A DNA stretch of 64,000 nucleotides from the NCBI RefSeq assembly GCF_000009765.2, contig NC_003155.5, positions 5,580,001 through 5,644,000 of the forward strand, given 5' to 3'. Position numbers and translations under genes: made by a program. Position 1 is the stretch's first letter; the number at the start of each line of letters is the position of its first letter. Of this stretch, positions 8,009 to 16,518 are shown one piece after another. Source of the stretch: Streptomyces avermitilis MA-4680 = NBRC 14893. GTDB taxonomy: Bacteria; Actinomycetota; Actinomycetes; Streptomycetales; Streptomycetaceae. A model generated the notes under the pieces. It made no database searches and was not told the origin of the DNA. It was given only the letters and a program-made list of their open reading frames with translations.

Positions 8009-9681
8009 CCTTCTTGTCCTGCGTGTCGGTCGGGCCCGCTGGGTGGACGTGGCGTGGTCGGTCGGCCTTCCTCGTCCTCGGCCCTCTGATTCGTGCGGGA
8101 GCGCGACCGTTCGTCATGGGCGGAGCGGTCACCACCGTATGGGGCACGGGTGACCGCGGAGGCGCCGCGGGCTGTTCCGCCGCTCTGCGGCAGTACGTCG
8201 TCTGTGCCCGTTCCCCGTACAAGTCCGGCGCCCCCTGAGGTGAACCCCGCCCGTCCGCGCTGTCGGGATGTCCTGGGTTGCCCACCGACGATCCCATCGG
8301 ACTGCGCAGGCAGGGGGGCGCTCTTCGACGCGCTTTCAGGGTTCGCCGTGCGGCCGTTAGCGCGGGGCGTCGTGGCGCCAAGGCCGGATCCTCCCGGTGC
8401 GGTGCCACGACCGATGGGAGGCTGCTGCTGCGGGGTGCCGCCGATAACAGTGCCGCGTGGAATCGCACCAGCGGATCGTCCGCTCGGTGGCGAGACCGGG
8501 CGGCCGCCAGTGACTCCGTTGGCGTTTCTGGCCGCGCCGGGAACGGCCGACTCACGACCTGGGACCGGCTGACCACCGGACATGCCGGGGCCGAAGGGGC
8601 CGGTGGGTCCGCGCCCGGGTACGTGCGATCCTCCGGGTGTACCTGAGCCGGACGGCGTGGGCAGGGCACTCCGGCCTCCATACACGGAGTGCCCCCCGCC
8701 TGCCCGAGGAACCTGCGGAGTCACTGCTCTGCCCCCGAACGCAGGCGGAAGCAACCCGGTCGTCGGCTGTGTCCTGCCGTCCGGGCTGCTTGGTTCCGGG
8801 GGCGGCGCCGGTGGGGCGGAAGGAGCTGCTGGAGCGGACGGAACGGTTCTTACGCTGTCGATCGCCGTGTTCGTCGTGTCTGTGTGAGGGCGCGGCGGCG
8901 CATCTGGCCCGACGGCCAGGTCCGTCAGGTGGTGCGGCGCGGACGCCCTCGGTGCTGAACTCATGCCGCCCACACCGGAGTCGGCGTCCGTCTCCCGCCC
9001 CAGAGCGTCCGCTCGCGCCACCGTCCCTTGGGTACCGCCATCGGCGGTGGGCGCGGTGATGTGGGTTCCACCGTCACGTTCGATCGGCACGAACCGCTTT
9101 GGCAACTCCGGAAACTCGGGCGCCTTCAGCGCGTCGATCTGTTCCGTCGAGGCGGTGTACGACTGGGCCAGTTTGATCATCAGCCCGGCCGCTTCAGCGC
9201 TGTCATCGGCGAACGACGTCTTGGCCTTCTCCACCGCGGCATCCGAGGGACTGCCGTCGTGGTCGCCGATGTCCGTTGCCTTCGCCGCGTGCGCGTCGAG
9301 CACCGATCGCGCGGTGGCACTCTGATTCCGCAGAATCTCCAGCTGGGGCCTGACCTCGTGAAGCGTATCCCCCGCGTGGCCCAGCCATTTGCCCGCGCTC
9401 GCGCTGTAATCGCCCAGTCCCAGGGTGGCCAACGCGGCCTGGTGGATCCACTTCCGGAACGCCTCGCCGCCTTCACCCTCCCACTCGACCGCCATGCTGT
9501 GGGTCCGCAGATCGGTGCCGATTTCCCCGATCGTCTTCGCGGCCTGGGTCAGCAGTACGCCGAGCTCCGTGGCCGTCGCACCGTCCGCCCCCTCCACCAT
9601 GGACCACAGCTGTTCGGGATCCTGGGTCAGAAACCGGGACTGCCGGACCGTCCGCCACGCCGAGCTGCCCAGATCAGACAT
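8005..9681 (-). CDS. WXG-type ESX substrate with long Pro/Gly-rich tail
   Basis: The first 190 residues are predicted helical and contain W67-E-G69 followed by GGEAFRKWI, the turn of WXG100-like helical hairpins exported by type VII systems. The remaining 370 residues are low-complexity and rich in Pro, Gly, Ser and Thr, ending in a charged Arg/Glu tail. The size and layout resemble EspB/PPE-like long substrates rather than 100-residue EsxA proteins. The gene sits 60 bp after the helical gene at 9742-10302 and overlaps the mycosin start, so the three form an operon. Function beyond secretion is unknown. Confidence 0.7.
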   Translation of the reverse strand: MSDLGSSAWRTVRQSRFLTQDPEQLWSMVEGADGATATELGVLLTQAAKTIGEIGTDLRTHSMAVEWEGEGGEAFRKWIHQAALATLGLGDYSASAGKWLGHAGDTLHEVRPQLEILRNQSATARSVLDAHAAKATDIGDHDGSPSDAAVEKAKTSFADDSAEAAGLMIKLAQSYTASTEQIDALKAPEFPELPKRFVPIERDGGTHITAPTADGGTQGTVARADALGRETDADSGVGGMSSAPRASAPHHLTDLAVGPDAPPRPHTDTTNTAIDSVRTVPSAPAAPSAPPAPPPEPSSPDGRTQPTTGLLPPAFGGRAVTPQVPRAGGGHSVYGGRSALPTPSGSGTPGGSHVPGRGPTGPFGPGMSGGQPVPGRESAVPGAARNANGVTGGRPVSPPSGRSAGAIPRGTVIGGTPQQQPPIGRGTAPGGSGLGATTPRANGRTANPESASKSAPLPAQSDGIVGGQPRTSRQRGRAGFTSGGAGLVRGTGTDDVLPQSGGTARGASAVTRAPYGGDRSAHDERSRSRTNQRAEDEEGRPTTPRPPSGPDRHAGQEG

Positions 9682-9741
9682 GGAGCCGTCCCGCCTTCCC
9701 CACCACGGTCGTGGTGCTGCCGTTCCTTGCTGACACGGACA

Positions 9742-10302
9742 TCACAGACCTCCGGCCTCCGCGTCCGGCGGTTGGGAACCCTGTTGGTCACCGCTCGGTC
9801 TTCCCACCCCCCGACTGGTGCGGTTCTCCGCTCCCGGCCCCGGCCTGTCGGCGAGCAGTTCGTCGGCCTCGACCCGGATCCGGCTCAGGCGGTCGCGAAC
9901 GTCGTCGTCGAGATCGTGATAGCCGGCCTTCGAGGCGTCGACCGTGACGACCAGTCCCTCGATCTGCAACGCCAGCATCTGGGACAGCTGCTCCAGTTGG
10001 GAGTGCACTCGGGTGTAGGCGGCGTGCAGCGCGTCGGCCTCGTCGAAGTTGCCCAGACGTCCCGTGGGCAGAGCGCCGTCCGCGATCCTGCGCGGCGCGG
10101 CCTTCGACTCCTCCAGCTGAGTCAAGAGGTCATCCACCCTCTTCTTGAAGGCGGTCAGCGTCTCGCCCTCGACACGCAGAACCTGCGCCGCGGCGGCACC
10201 GACACCCGCGAAGGGCCCGATACCCGAAGCCGCGATCCCTCCCACAGCAGCCCCCAGGCCAGCGCCGGTTGCCTGCGGATCTCCCGTGCTGTCGACCGCC
10301 AT
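9742..10302 (-). CDS. Helical ESX-associated hypothetical protein
   Basis: The 186-residue protein has an Ala/Gly-rich N-terminal hydrophobic segment (about 15-45) followed by long amphipathic helices (VEGETLTAFKKRVDDLL, YTRVHSQLEQLSQMLALQI) and a disordered tail. It lacks a clear WXG turn. The ATG at 10302 has GGGAGG at good spacing; a GTG lies directly upstream at 10305. It is first in the operon with the WXG protein and mycosin, which suggests a secretion partner or chaperone. I do not recognise a family. Confidence 0.6.
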   Translation of the reverse strand: MAVDSTGDPQATGAGLGAAVGGIAASGIGPFAGVGAAAAQVLRVEGETLTAFKKRVDDLLTQLEESKAAPRRIADGALPTGRLGNFDEADALHAAYTRVHSQLEQLSQMLALQIEGLVVTVDASKAGYHDLDDDVRDRLSRIRVEADELLADRPGPGAENRTSRGVGRPSGDQQGSQPPDAEAGGL

Positions 10303-10802
10303 CACGTCCTCCCCGTCCGGACAACTTCTCCGTCAGCACCTCGGGGTACTCACTGACAGTGCCAATGACATCCCCGTCTGTAACAGAAGCAACTCCGCAA
10401 GATAGCTGTGATCTCGTGTCTTCGCGGAATCCTGTTGCCCCCATGGCGTGGGGCTGGCTGAAAGCCGACTCCGCCGTGCGTCGGGCCACTCCACTGCTGC
10501 CATGTCCCGCCTGCTGCAGGGCGCAGCTTGGCGAGAACAGGCCGTCGCCGTGCGCAGATGTCGATCTGTGAATGTCCGATGCGTGACGGTGGTTCGGCTG
10601 TCCGCCCGCGCCCGACCGGGCTGTGTCGCAGTTTCACCCCGTTGTTGCCACTGTGGCAGCGGGTCAGGCCCATGGGCATGAGTAGGCATACTCAGTCACT
10701 CTGGTGGATCGCACGGATACAGTGCGTTGCGACCACGGGATAACGTCCGCAACAGCAGGCTCAGACAGCGCCGTTGAGCCGTACAACGGGGAAGGATTGC
10801 GG
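10303..10802. other. Divergent promoter region between the two ESX-like operons
   Basis: This 500-bp gap separates minus-strand and plus-strand ESX-associated operons, so it must hold both promoters. It is slightly AT-richer than the surroundings. I found no strong hairpin, palindrome or credible coding frame. Confidence 0.5.
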
Positions 10803-11261
10803 ATGGCGTGGGACGAGTGGGAACAGATCAAGGCCGCGGCGGCCGAGCGCCGCTCCACCCAGATGCAGCTCAACCAGTTGCCGGCTGATCAGGGCGGCAG
10901 CACTCCCACGGGTGGGTCGAAGCCCGGATTGAATGGCGGCTCGGGCACCCTGCGGCACTCGAACGGGCCGTGGACCCACGCGGCAGGCACAGCGGACGAC
11001 CTGAGGATCAGCACCGAGTCCACGAAGAAGAGCCTGCAGTCCGGCCATACGGGCGTGTCGGCGGGGGCTGAAGGCCTGGCGAGCCTGGGTGCGTTAAAGA
11101 CGGTACTCACCTCCTGGGAGAAGCGGCTGGAGGCGGTACGGGACGAGTGCGAGTCACTGGAGCCCAAGCTGCGCGCCGTCGCCAAGGACATGGGCGAGTA
11201 CGACAGTGCCGTTGCCGCCAAGGCGCGCGCTGTGCACGTCTCGGACGGGGGCAAGGGCTAG
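10803..11261 (+). CDS. Small helical protein paired with the alpha/beta hydrolase
   Basis: The 152-residue protein starts MAWDEWEQIKAAAAERRS after a GGGGAAGGA site. A Gly-rich linker (about 45-65) leads to a helical region, GPWTHAAGTADDL to VAKDMGEYD, whose heptad spacing resembles an ESX helical hairpin without an exact WXG. Its TAG overlaps the GTG start of the hydrolase by one base, so the two are translationally coupled and probably bind each other. I infer an ESX-associated partner or chaperone of the hydrolase. Confidence 0.6.
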   Translation: MAWDEWEQIKAAAAERRSTQMQLNQLPADQGGSTPTGGSKPGLNGGSGTLRHSNGPWTHAAGTADDLRISTESTKKSLQSGHTGVSAGAEGLASLGALKTVLTSWEKRLEAVRDECESLEPKLRAVAKDMGEYDSAVAAKARAVHVSDGGKG

Positions 11262-13192
11262 TGACCTCGGCGTTGACCTGGCAGCAGTTGCGGGACCTGA
11301 CGCTCTCGGGGCTGGATGACGCGGCCGACGGCTGGGTCAAGGTCTCACACCACGCGGATGCCTCGGCCGAACGAGTGGACGCCGAGATGGCCGGCAAGTT
11401 GTCCAAGACGCAGGAGAGTGAATCGGCGACGGCGGCCATCCGGCGGCTGCAGCGACTGAGCCGTAACTATCACTACATCCACGCCGAGTGCGGACTGATC
11501 CGCTCCTCGGTGAACGGTCTTGCCTCCGAACTCAGGCCTCCTCAGCGGCGGCTGAAGGAGGCGCTGGACGATGCCACCGCCCTGTCGTACGCGGTGAACG
11601 AGGACGGGAGCATCGGGTACCCGGCCGGCGGCAAGAACGAGATGACCGGGGAGAAGATCCCCGGTGGTTCGGCAGTGGGCCACAACGGCATGCTCGCGCC
11701 GGGCAACAACGGGCTGTACCCACCGAGCGACAAGGGGCTGCACACGCCCGGCACTGGTCCTGGAACCCCCGGCCTGATCAACCCCAACCCTCACCACGCC
11801 AAGGCGCAGGACATCGCTGACCGCATCGCTCACGCCCTGCGCGAGGCCCGGGAGACCGACGAACGTTACCGACAGGCGCTGAGCAAGCTCAAGGCAGGCC
11901 CCGGGCTGAAGGTCGACACGAAAACCTGGGCCGACGCTGCCGCCGACGTCAAGGCCGTGGGCGATGCTGCGACGGAATACCTGAAGGACGACATCCCTCT
12001 CGACAAGTCCCCCGCCGCTCGCAAGGACTGGTGGGACCACCTCACGCAGGAGCAGCGGGAGGAGTACCTGGCGGTCTACCCGGACGTGATCGGGAACCTG
12101 GACGGCATCCCGGCAACCGTGCGGGACGAGGCCAACCGGGAAAACGTCGAGCTCCTCATCGGCAAACTCTCGGGGCAGGATGACGAGAAGTCGAAGACGA
12201 TACTGGAAGGGCTGAAGGGAATTCAGGGGAAACTGCAGGAAGCAAGCGTGCCACCGATGTATCTTCTTGGTATCGGCGACGAAGGAAATGGTCGTGCGAT
12301 CGTTTCCTATGGGAATCCCGACACGGCGAATAACGTCTCGGCTTATGTCCCTGGGCTCTCGACGAAACTGGATGGCGAATTCGTCGGCGGCTCGATGAAA
12401 CGAGCCCAGGACACTGCTCTTGGCGCCAAGGAAGCCGACCCTCACAGCTCAACCGCGTCGATCGTCTGGCTCGGCTACGACGCGCCCCAGCTCTCTCCCA
12501 CGGACCTCGCCGCCAACACAGACGTCATGTTCAGAGAAAATGCCGAAGCCGGAGCACCGGCATACAACAGCTTTATGGCAGGAATCTCAGCGACGAACGA
12601 GAACGAGAATCCGCATATCACCGCCATTGGGCACTCATACGGTTCCCTCACCGTAGGCTTGGCAGCTCAGGAGAAGGGCGGGGTCCCCGGAGCCGACGAC
12701 ATCATCCTCGTCGGTAGCCCCGGCACTGATGCAAAGACCGCCGACGATTTGAACGTCGGCAAGCACCATGTATTCGTCGGTGCGGCAGACAACGACATCG
12801 TCACTAAGCTCCCTAATCATAATGAGGCCAGTGGCATGGGAGCCGGGGCTGCTGGTGGCGGATCAGCAGGTCTTGTACTGGGATTGGGGATGGGCGGCCC
12901 CGTAGGTGGAGTCGTTGGTGGTGCAGCCGGTACCGTCGTGGGTGGCATCGCCGGCTATATGGCTCAGGACCAGCAGACGGATCCCAGTCAGATCTGGTTC
13001 GGAACCGATCCGGCGAACAAGGCGTTCGGAGCCACACGCTTCTTGGTCGACGATGGCCCTCCTGTGACCGACGGTGGGTTTGACGCACACTCGCACTATT
13101 TCACCCCCACAAAGGACCAGATGTCAGCCGACAATATTGCCAACATCGTGGTTGGGAAGTCCGACGGAATCGTCTTGGAGCAGCCACGATGA
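11261..13192 (+). CDS. ESX-linked alpha/beta hydrolase (DUF1023-like) with internal glycine zipper
   Basis: The 643-residue protein has an N-terminal helical module (1-115), a Gly/Pro linker (116-180), a second helical module (181-330) and a C-terminal alpha/beta hydrolase of DUF1023 type. The hydrolase starts at PPMYLLGIGDEGNGRAIVSYGN, split here as PPMYLLGIG and GRAIVSYGN. GHSYG gives nucleophile Ser459; Asp510 or Asp512 and His612 (DAHSHYF) are likely triad members. A Gly-rich zipper (525-565) interrupts the domain between Asp and His. There is no signal peptide, which fits type VII export. Third-position A/T use rises after about 12,240, a sign of different ancestry. A lipase or toxin role is inference. 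Confidence 0.75.
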   Translation: MTSALTWQQLRDLTLSGLDDAADGWVKVSHHADASAERVDAEMAGKLSKTQESESATAAIRRLQRLSRNYHYIHAECGLIRSSVNGLASELRPPQRRLKEALDDATALSYAVNEDGSIGYPAGGKNEMTGEKIPGGSAVGHNGMLAPGNNGLYPPSDKGLHTPGTGPGTPGLINPNPHHAKAQDIADRIAHALREARETDERYRQALSKLKAGPGLKVDTKTWADAAADVKAVGDAATEYLKDDIPLDKSPAARKDWWDHLTQEQREEYLAVYPDVIGNLDGIPATVRDEANRENVELLIGKLSGQDDEKSKTILEGLKGIQGKLQEASVPPMYLLGIGDEGNGRAIVSYGNPDTANNVSAYVPGLSTKLDGEFVGGSMKRAQDTALGAKEADPHSSTASIVWLGYDAPQLSPTDLAANTDVMFRENAEAGAPAYNSFMAGISATNENENPHITAIGHSYGSLTVGLAAQEKGGVPGADDIILVGSPGTDAKTADDLNVGKHHVFVGAADNDIVTKLPNHNEASGMGAGAAGGGSAGLVLGLGMGGPVGGVVGGAAGTVVGGIAGYMAQDQQTDPSQIWFGTDPANKAFGATRFLVDDGPPVTDGGFDAHSHYFTPTKDQMSADNIANIVVGKSDGIVLEQPR

Positions 13193-13761
13193 GAGGCGTC
13201 AGCGTCACGATCCTGGTAGGAATGCTGCTTTTGACGGGATGCGGAACTTCGGAGCAGCCGGCTGAAGGGAAGCCGAAGATGAACATGCAAGAAGCGGCGG
13301 AAAATGCCGATAAAATGCTGGACGGGACTTTCGCTGCCATCAAGCCCGCCGTCCACTGGACCCACGGGGAAACCACCGCGGGCAGCTGTGATGTGTCGCG
13401 GCGTCGCGCAGTGATGACCATCATCTCCCCAGAACGCAGGGGTAGTTTCCTCGGGGTGGTGGAGCGCTATTGGAAAGCCGAGGGGTACCGACAGCTTGGT
13501 GTGAATCGAAGCACCAAGAGCCCTGCGACGTACTTCGAGACTCCCGACCAGTTCCGTGTGCGCCTCCTCATCGGCGGCAACGGCCAAGCCTTCTTCGAGG
13601 TGGCTACACCGTGTGTCACCAAGTCCTCGGTGTCGCCGCCGACAGCCGAGACGGTCGGCCCTAATTATGCGGGAGGATCGATCCCGGACCCCAACGTCCG
13701 ATCTGATTTCTGGTCATCAACCACCCCGACCCCCTCTGCGTCCCCGAGCGAGAAGAACTGA
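13189..13761 (+). CDS. Lipoprotein, candidate partner or immunity protein of the hydrolase
   Basis: The 190-residue protein has a short signal peptide with lipobox LLLTGC (Cys18), so it should be lipid-anchored outside the membrane. The mature part contains two further cysteines (GSCDVSR, ATPCVTK) and ends in a Ser/Thr/Pro tail. The ATG overlaps the hydrolase TGA (ATGA), so it is the third gene of the coupled operon. I do not recognise a family. Its surface location next to an exported hydrolase makes immunity or substrate-capture roles possible but unproven. Confidence 0.7.
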   Translation: MRGVSVTILVGMLLLTGCGTSEQPAEGKPKMNMQEAAENADKMLDGTFAAIKPAVHWTHGETTAGSCDVSRRRAVMTIISPERRGSFLGVVERYWKAEGYRQLGVNRSTKSPATYFETPDQFRVRLLIGGNGQAFFEVATPCVTKSSVSPPTAETVGPNYAGGSIPDPNVRSDFWSSTTPTPSASPSEKN

Positions 13762-13796
13762 GCGTGCAGCGCACAGCCACTTCGTACGTGTCTTCG

Positions 13797-14256
13797 TCAG
13801 ACGCCCGCGCTCAGCAGCACCTCAGTGAGGCGGTTGGCGACATCCGGGCGTCCCAATGACCGGGCCTGCTGCGCCATGTGCGAACCGCCCAGCCTGCTGT
13901 ACCTCCGTGATCAAGGCGGCTCCGGCTTCCGGCGGCGACGGCTGTGGGGACTTCGTGGCGCGCTGCGGCGCCGCTTCGTCGTGGACGGGGCTGCGGCTTG
14001 CTTCTGCGTGAAGGGGCCGTTCGTGTCCGTTTTTCGGGACCCGTCAACCGGTGCCTGCGCTGAGCCGACTCCGACCGGTTCGGGTGATGGCCGTGCTCCA
14101 GATAGACGCCGCTTCCCACCCTGCTTGGGCAAGGCCGCGCCCCTTGAGCGTGTGGGCGGTATCAGCGAGCTCGGGGCTGCCCGACGCGACGGGGTCGTCC
14201 CCGATGCGGGTGAGGAGCGCGGGTTGCCGGTCATTTAACGGAGACCATAGGTGCAT
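13797..14256 (-). pseudogene. Broken and chimeric gene remnant next to tRNA-Pro
   Basis: From ATG 14256 to TGA 14044 the minus strand encodes MHLWSPLNDRQPALLTRIG and SPELADTAHTLKGRGLAQ, resembling the N-terminal helix-turn-helix part of small streptomycete regulators. After this stop the sequence continues in another frame with a Pro/Lys-rich linker and PPEAGAALITEVQQAGRFAH. A further frame change gives MAQQARSLGRPDVANRL, ending at 13797; that tail resembles MurG-type glycosyltransferase C-termini. The order suggests a regulator gene broken by frameshifts and fused by deletion to the end of another gene. Confidence 0.45.
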
Positions 14257-14430
14257 GGCGATCGCCGTACCGTCCGTGGTCTCCTCGCCACAAGCCGTGG
14301 GGTGGCCCTTCCGAGGTGTACGCGGCGCCCAGCGTGCTTCAAGGCGGAACGCCACTTGCTCGGAGCCACCGGGAGCCGCTTCCCGCAGTCGGCTCCCGAA
14401 TGGCTCCCAAAACGGGGCCGCACAACAAAT

Positions 14431-14464
14431 CAGGCCCGGTGCTGATCTCTCAGCACCGGGCCTG
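14431..14464 (-). terminator. Hairpin terminator of the tRNA-Pro transcript
   Basis: A perfect 15-bp stem, CAGGCCCGGTGCTGA with its complement, surrounds a TCTC loop 17 bp beyond the 3' end of the tRNA. Reading on the minus strand it is followed by a short T-rich stretch. Confidence 0.8.
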
Positions 14465-14480
14465 ACCTGGTGTTTCACTG

Positions 14481-14554
14481 TCGGGGTGGCGGGATTTGAA
14501 CCCACGACCTCTTCGTCCCGAACGAAGCGCGCTGCCAAGCTGCGCTACACCCCG
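14481..14554 (-). tRNA. tRNA-Pro (CGG anticodon)
   Basis: The minus strand folds as a 74-nt tRNA: acceptor CGGGGTG pairs with CACCCCG, the anticodon stem CTTCG/CGAAG closes the loop TTCGGGA with anticodon CGG, and the T arm contains GGTTCAAATCC. CCA is not encoded. It has its own hairpin terminator. The accessory segment with ESX-like genes begins just beyond its 3' end, the usual side for element integration. Confidence 0.95.
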
Positions 14555-14587
14555 ATGTCACTGCTTGTCGCGGCGACGTCGTTTACT

Positions 14588-15373
14588 TTAGCCCACTGGT
14601 GGCTGGAGACGAAATCCGTTTTTGGCGCGGCGGCGGAGCGGGTTCGGGCGGACGCGGTCGAGGGTGACGAGGAGGACCGCCAGGGCGTAGAACGCCAGGC
14701 CGAGGAGGAGCGCGTTGCCGAGGACGCTCTTGTAGCCGTGCTGTTCGACGTCCAGGAACGGGTAGAGGTAGCGGCCCGGCGTGCCCGGCAGGATCAGCTC
14801 GCCCCGGGCGAGGGTGAGCGCCAGGTACGCGAGGGGGTAGAGCAGCCAGGCGCTGGCCTGGCGCAGGCGCAGGCGTCCCGAGCCTGTCAGGAGCAGCCAG
14901 TCCAGTACCACCGCGACCGGGACCGCCGTGTGCAGGAGCTGGTTCGTGAGCGCCTGCCAGCCCGTGAGCGGGCCCGCCTGGCCGGTCATCGTGAAGGGGG
15001 CCGGCTCGTGCGCGAGGAGCAGATGGTAGACGAGGCCGGTGATCACGGCGTAGAGCAGTGTGCCGCCGGTCAGGAGCGCGGGCAGGGGGCGGCGGGCCGC
15101 CCAGGCCCGCCAGGCCGAGAGGGTGAAGGTCAGGGCCACCAGCACGCTGCTCTGGATCGTGAAGTAGGTGAGGACGCGCAGCGGGCTGCCGAGGATCAGG
15201 TCGATGGTCACGCCCGCCGTCGCCGCCAGGGCGACCAGCAGGCGGAACGCGGTCGTCAGCGGACGGCGGGTGGGCGCCACCACCGCCGCCGCGGGGACGG
15301 CGGACGGCATCAGTACAGGCATCCCCGGAATGGCGGGCAGGTCCGGTATGTCCTTGGGTATGCGGGCGATCAT
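14588..15373 (-). CDS. Pr6Pr family integral membrane protein
   Basis: The 261-residue protein has about six hydrophobic helices and the family segments RVLTYFTIQSSVLVAL, LLHTAVPVAVVLDWLL and LYPLAYLALTLARGEL, typical of the FAR-17a/AIG1-like (Pr6Pr) membrane family. It also has the terminal YPFLDVEQHGYKSVLGN motif. No biochemical role is established for the bacterial members. The ATG at 15373 lies just after GTGAGGG. Three 9-bp repeats of the ATCGGGCAA type lie directly upstream (15391-15417). Confidence 0.8.
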   Translation of the reverse strand: MIARIPKDIPDLPAIPGMPVLMPSAVPAAAVVAPTRRPLTTAFRLLVALAATAGVTIDLILGSPLRVLTYFTIQSSVLVALTFTLSAWRAWAARRPLPALLTGGTLLYAVITGLVYHLLLAHEPAPFTMTGQAGPLTGWQALTNQLLHTAVPVAVVLDWLLLTGSGRLRLRQASAWLLYPLAYLALTLARGELILPGTPGRYLYPFLDVEQHGYKSVLGNALLLGLAFYALAVLLVTLDRVRPNPLRRRAKNGFRLQPPVG

Positions 15374-15390
15374 GCCCTCACGCTAAGCGG

Positions 15391-15417
15391 ATCGGGCAAA
15401 TCGGGCGATACGGGCAA
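15391..15417. repeat. 9-bp triplication upstream of the Pr6Pr gene
   Basis: ATCGGGCAA, ATCGGGCGA and TACGGGCAA follow each other directly between the phosphoesterase stop region and the Pr6Pr start, close to where its promoter should lie. Confidence 0.7.
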
Positions 15418-15460
15418 GCTGTGTGGGTTACTCGCCCGGCCGCTCCTCCCGGGATACCGG

Positions 15461-16387
15461 CTACTCCCTCTCCACCAACGTCAGCAGCGACGCTTCCGGC
15501 GGGCAGGCGAACCGCACCGGCGTGTAGCGGTTCGTGCCGCAGCCCGCCGACACGTGCAGGTAGGACGCCCGCCCCTCGGCCGTGTGCCGCGACAGGCCCT
15601 TCACCCGGTCCGTGTCCAGGTCGCAGTTGGTGACGAAGGCCCCGTAGAAGGGGAGGCAGAGCTGACCGCCGTGGGTGTGCCCGGCCAGGATCAGCGGGTA
15701 ACCGTCCGCGGTGAAGGCGTCCAGGGTGCGCAGATACGGAGCGTGCACCACGCCCATCGAGAAGTCCGCCGAGACCGACGGGCCGCCCGCCACGCGCGCG
15801 TACCGGTCCCGCTTGATGTGCGGGTCGTCCAGGCCGGTCAGCTCGATCTCGGCGCCCTCGATCTTCAGGGCCCCGCGCGCGTTCGTCAGGTTCAGCCAGC
15901 CCGCCGCGTCGAAGCCGTCGCGCAGGTCCTCCCACGGGTTGTGGATGGCGTCGACGGCCGGCTTGTTGCCGTTCAGCCCGTGGCGGCCCTGGGTCTTCTC
16001 CAGCAAGTAGCGGGCGGGGTTGCGCAGTTTGGGGCCGTAGTAGTCGTTCGAACCGAAGACGTACGCCCCCGGGAACTCCATCAGCGGGCCCAGTGCGTCG
16101 AGGACCTCCGGCACGCCCTCCGGGTCGGAGAGGTTGTCCCCGGTGTTGATGACGAAGTCGGGGCGCAGTCCGGCCAGCGACCTCAGCCAGCGCTGCTTCT
16201 TGCGCTGGCCGCCGACCATGTGGATGTCCGACACCTGCAACACGCGCAGGGGGCGCATCCCCGGGGGCAGGACGGGGACCGTGACCCGTCGCAAGCGGAA
16301 GGAACGGGCCTCGAAACCCGCCGAGTAGAGGAGACCGGCGGCGCCGGCCGCCACGATTCCCAGGGGTACTCCGTATCGCGCGCGCAT
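15461..16387 (-). CDS. Membrane-anchored metallophosphoesterase (YkuE-like)
   Basis: The 308-residue protein has an N-terminal hydrophobic anchor and the calcineurin-like metal motifs VSDIHMVGG, NTGDNL, GSNDYY (a variant of GNHD/E with Asn-Asp), VVHAP and LAGHTHGGQ. These ligands bind two metal ions for phosphoester hydrolysis. The layout matches YkuE/YaeI-type phosphodiesterases acting outside the membrane or at its surface. It ends with NRYTPVRFACPPEASLLTL, common in actinobacterial members. It is transcribed towards the Pr6Pr gene. Confidence 0.88.
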   Translation of the reverse strand: MRARYGVPLGIVAAGAAGLLYSAGFEARSFRLRRVTVPVLPPGMRPLRVLQVSDIHMVGGQRKKQRWLRSLAGLRPDFVINTGDNLSDPEGVPEVLDALGPLMEFPGAYVFGSNDYYGPKLRNPARYLLEKTQGRHGLNGNKPAVDAIHNPWEDLRDGFDAAGWLNLTNARGALKIEGAEIELTGLDDPHIKRDRYARVAGGPSVSADFSMGVVHAPYLRTLDAFTADGYPLILAGHTHGGQLCLPFYGAFVTNCDLDTDRVKGLSRHTAEGRASYLHVSAGCGTNRYTPVRFACPPEASLLTLVERE

Positions 16388-16428
16388 ACGTCCATCGTGT
16401 CAGACCCCGACGCCGCCGCGTATCCGCC

Positions 16429-16437
16429 TGTGGACAA
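16429..16437 (-). promoter_or_regulatory. Perfect DnaA box
   Basis: TGTGGACAA, the complement of the Streptomyces DnaA consensus TTGTCCACA, lies in the divergent gap between the phosphoesterase and YqeY genes. Confidence 0.6.
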
Positions 16438-16518
16438 CCGCGGCAGCCCACGGCGGGCCGCGGGGGCCCGCCCGAAATCAACGGGCGGCAGCCGTGCCAC
16501 ACCTGCGACAATCACCCC

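Noticed and set aside
6505..14480. Integrated element with att repeats at tRNA-Pro
   Set aside because: No integrase gene and no second copy of the tRNA 3' end were found in the window, so only a suspected old insertion is reported.
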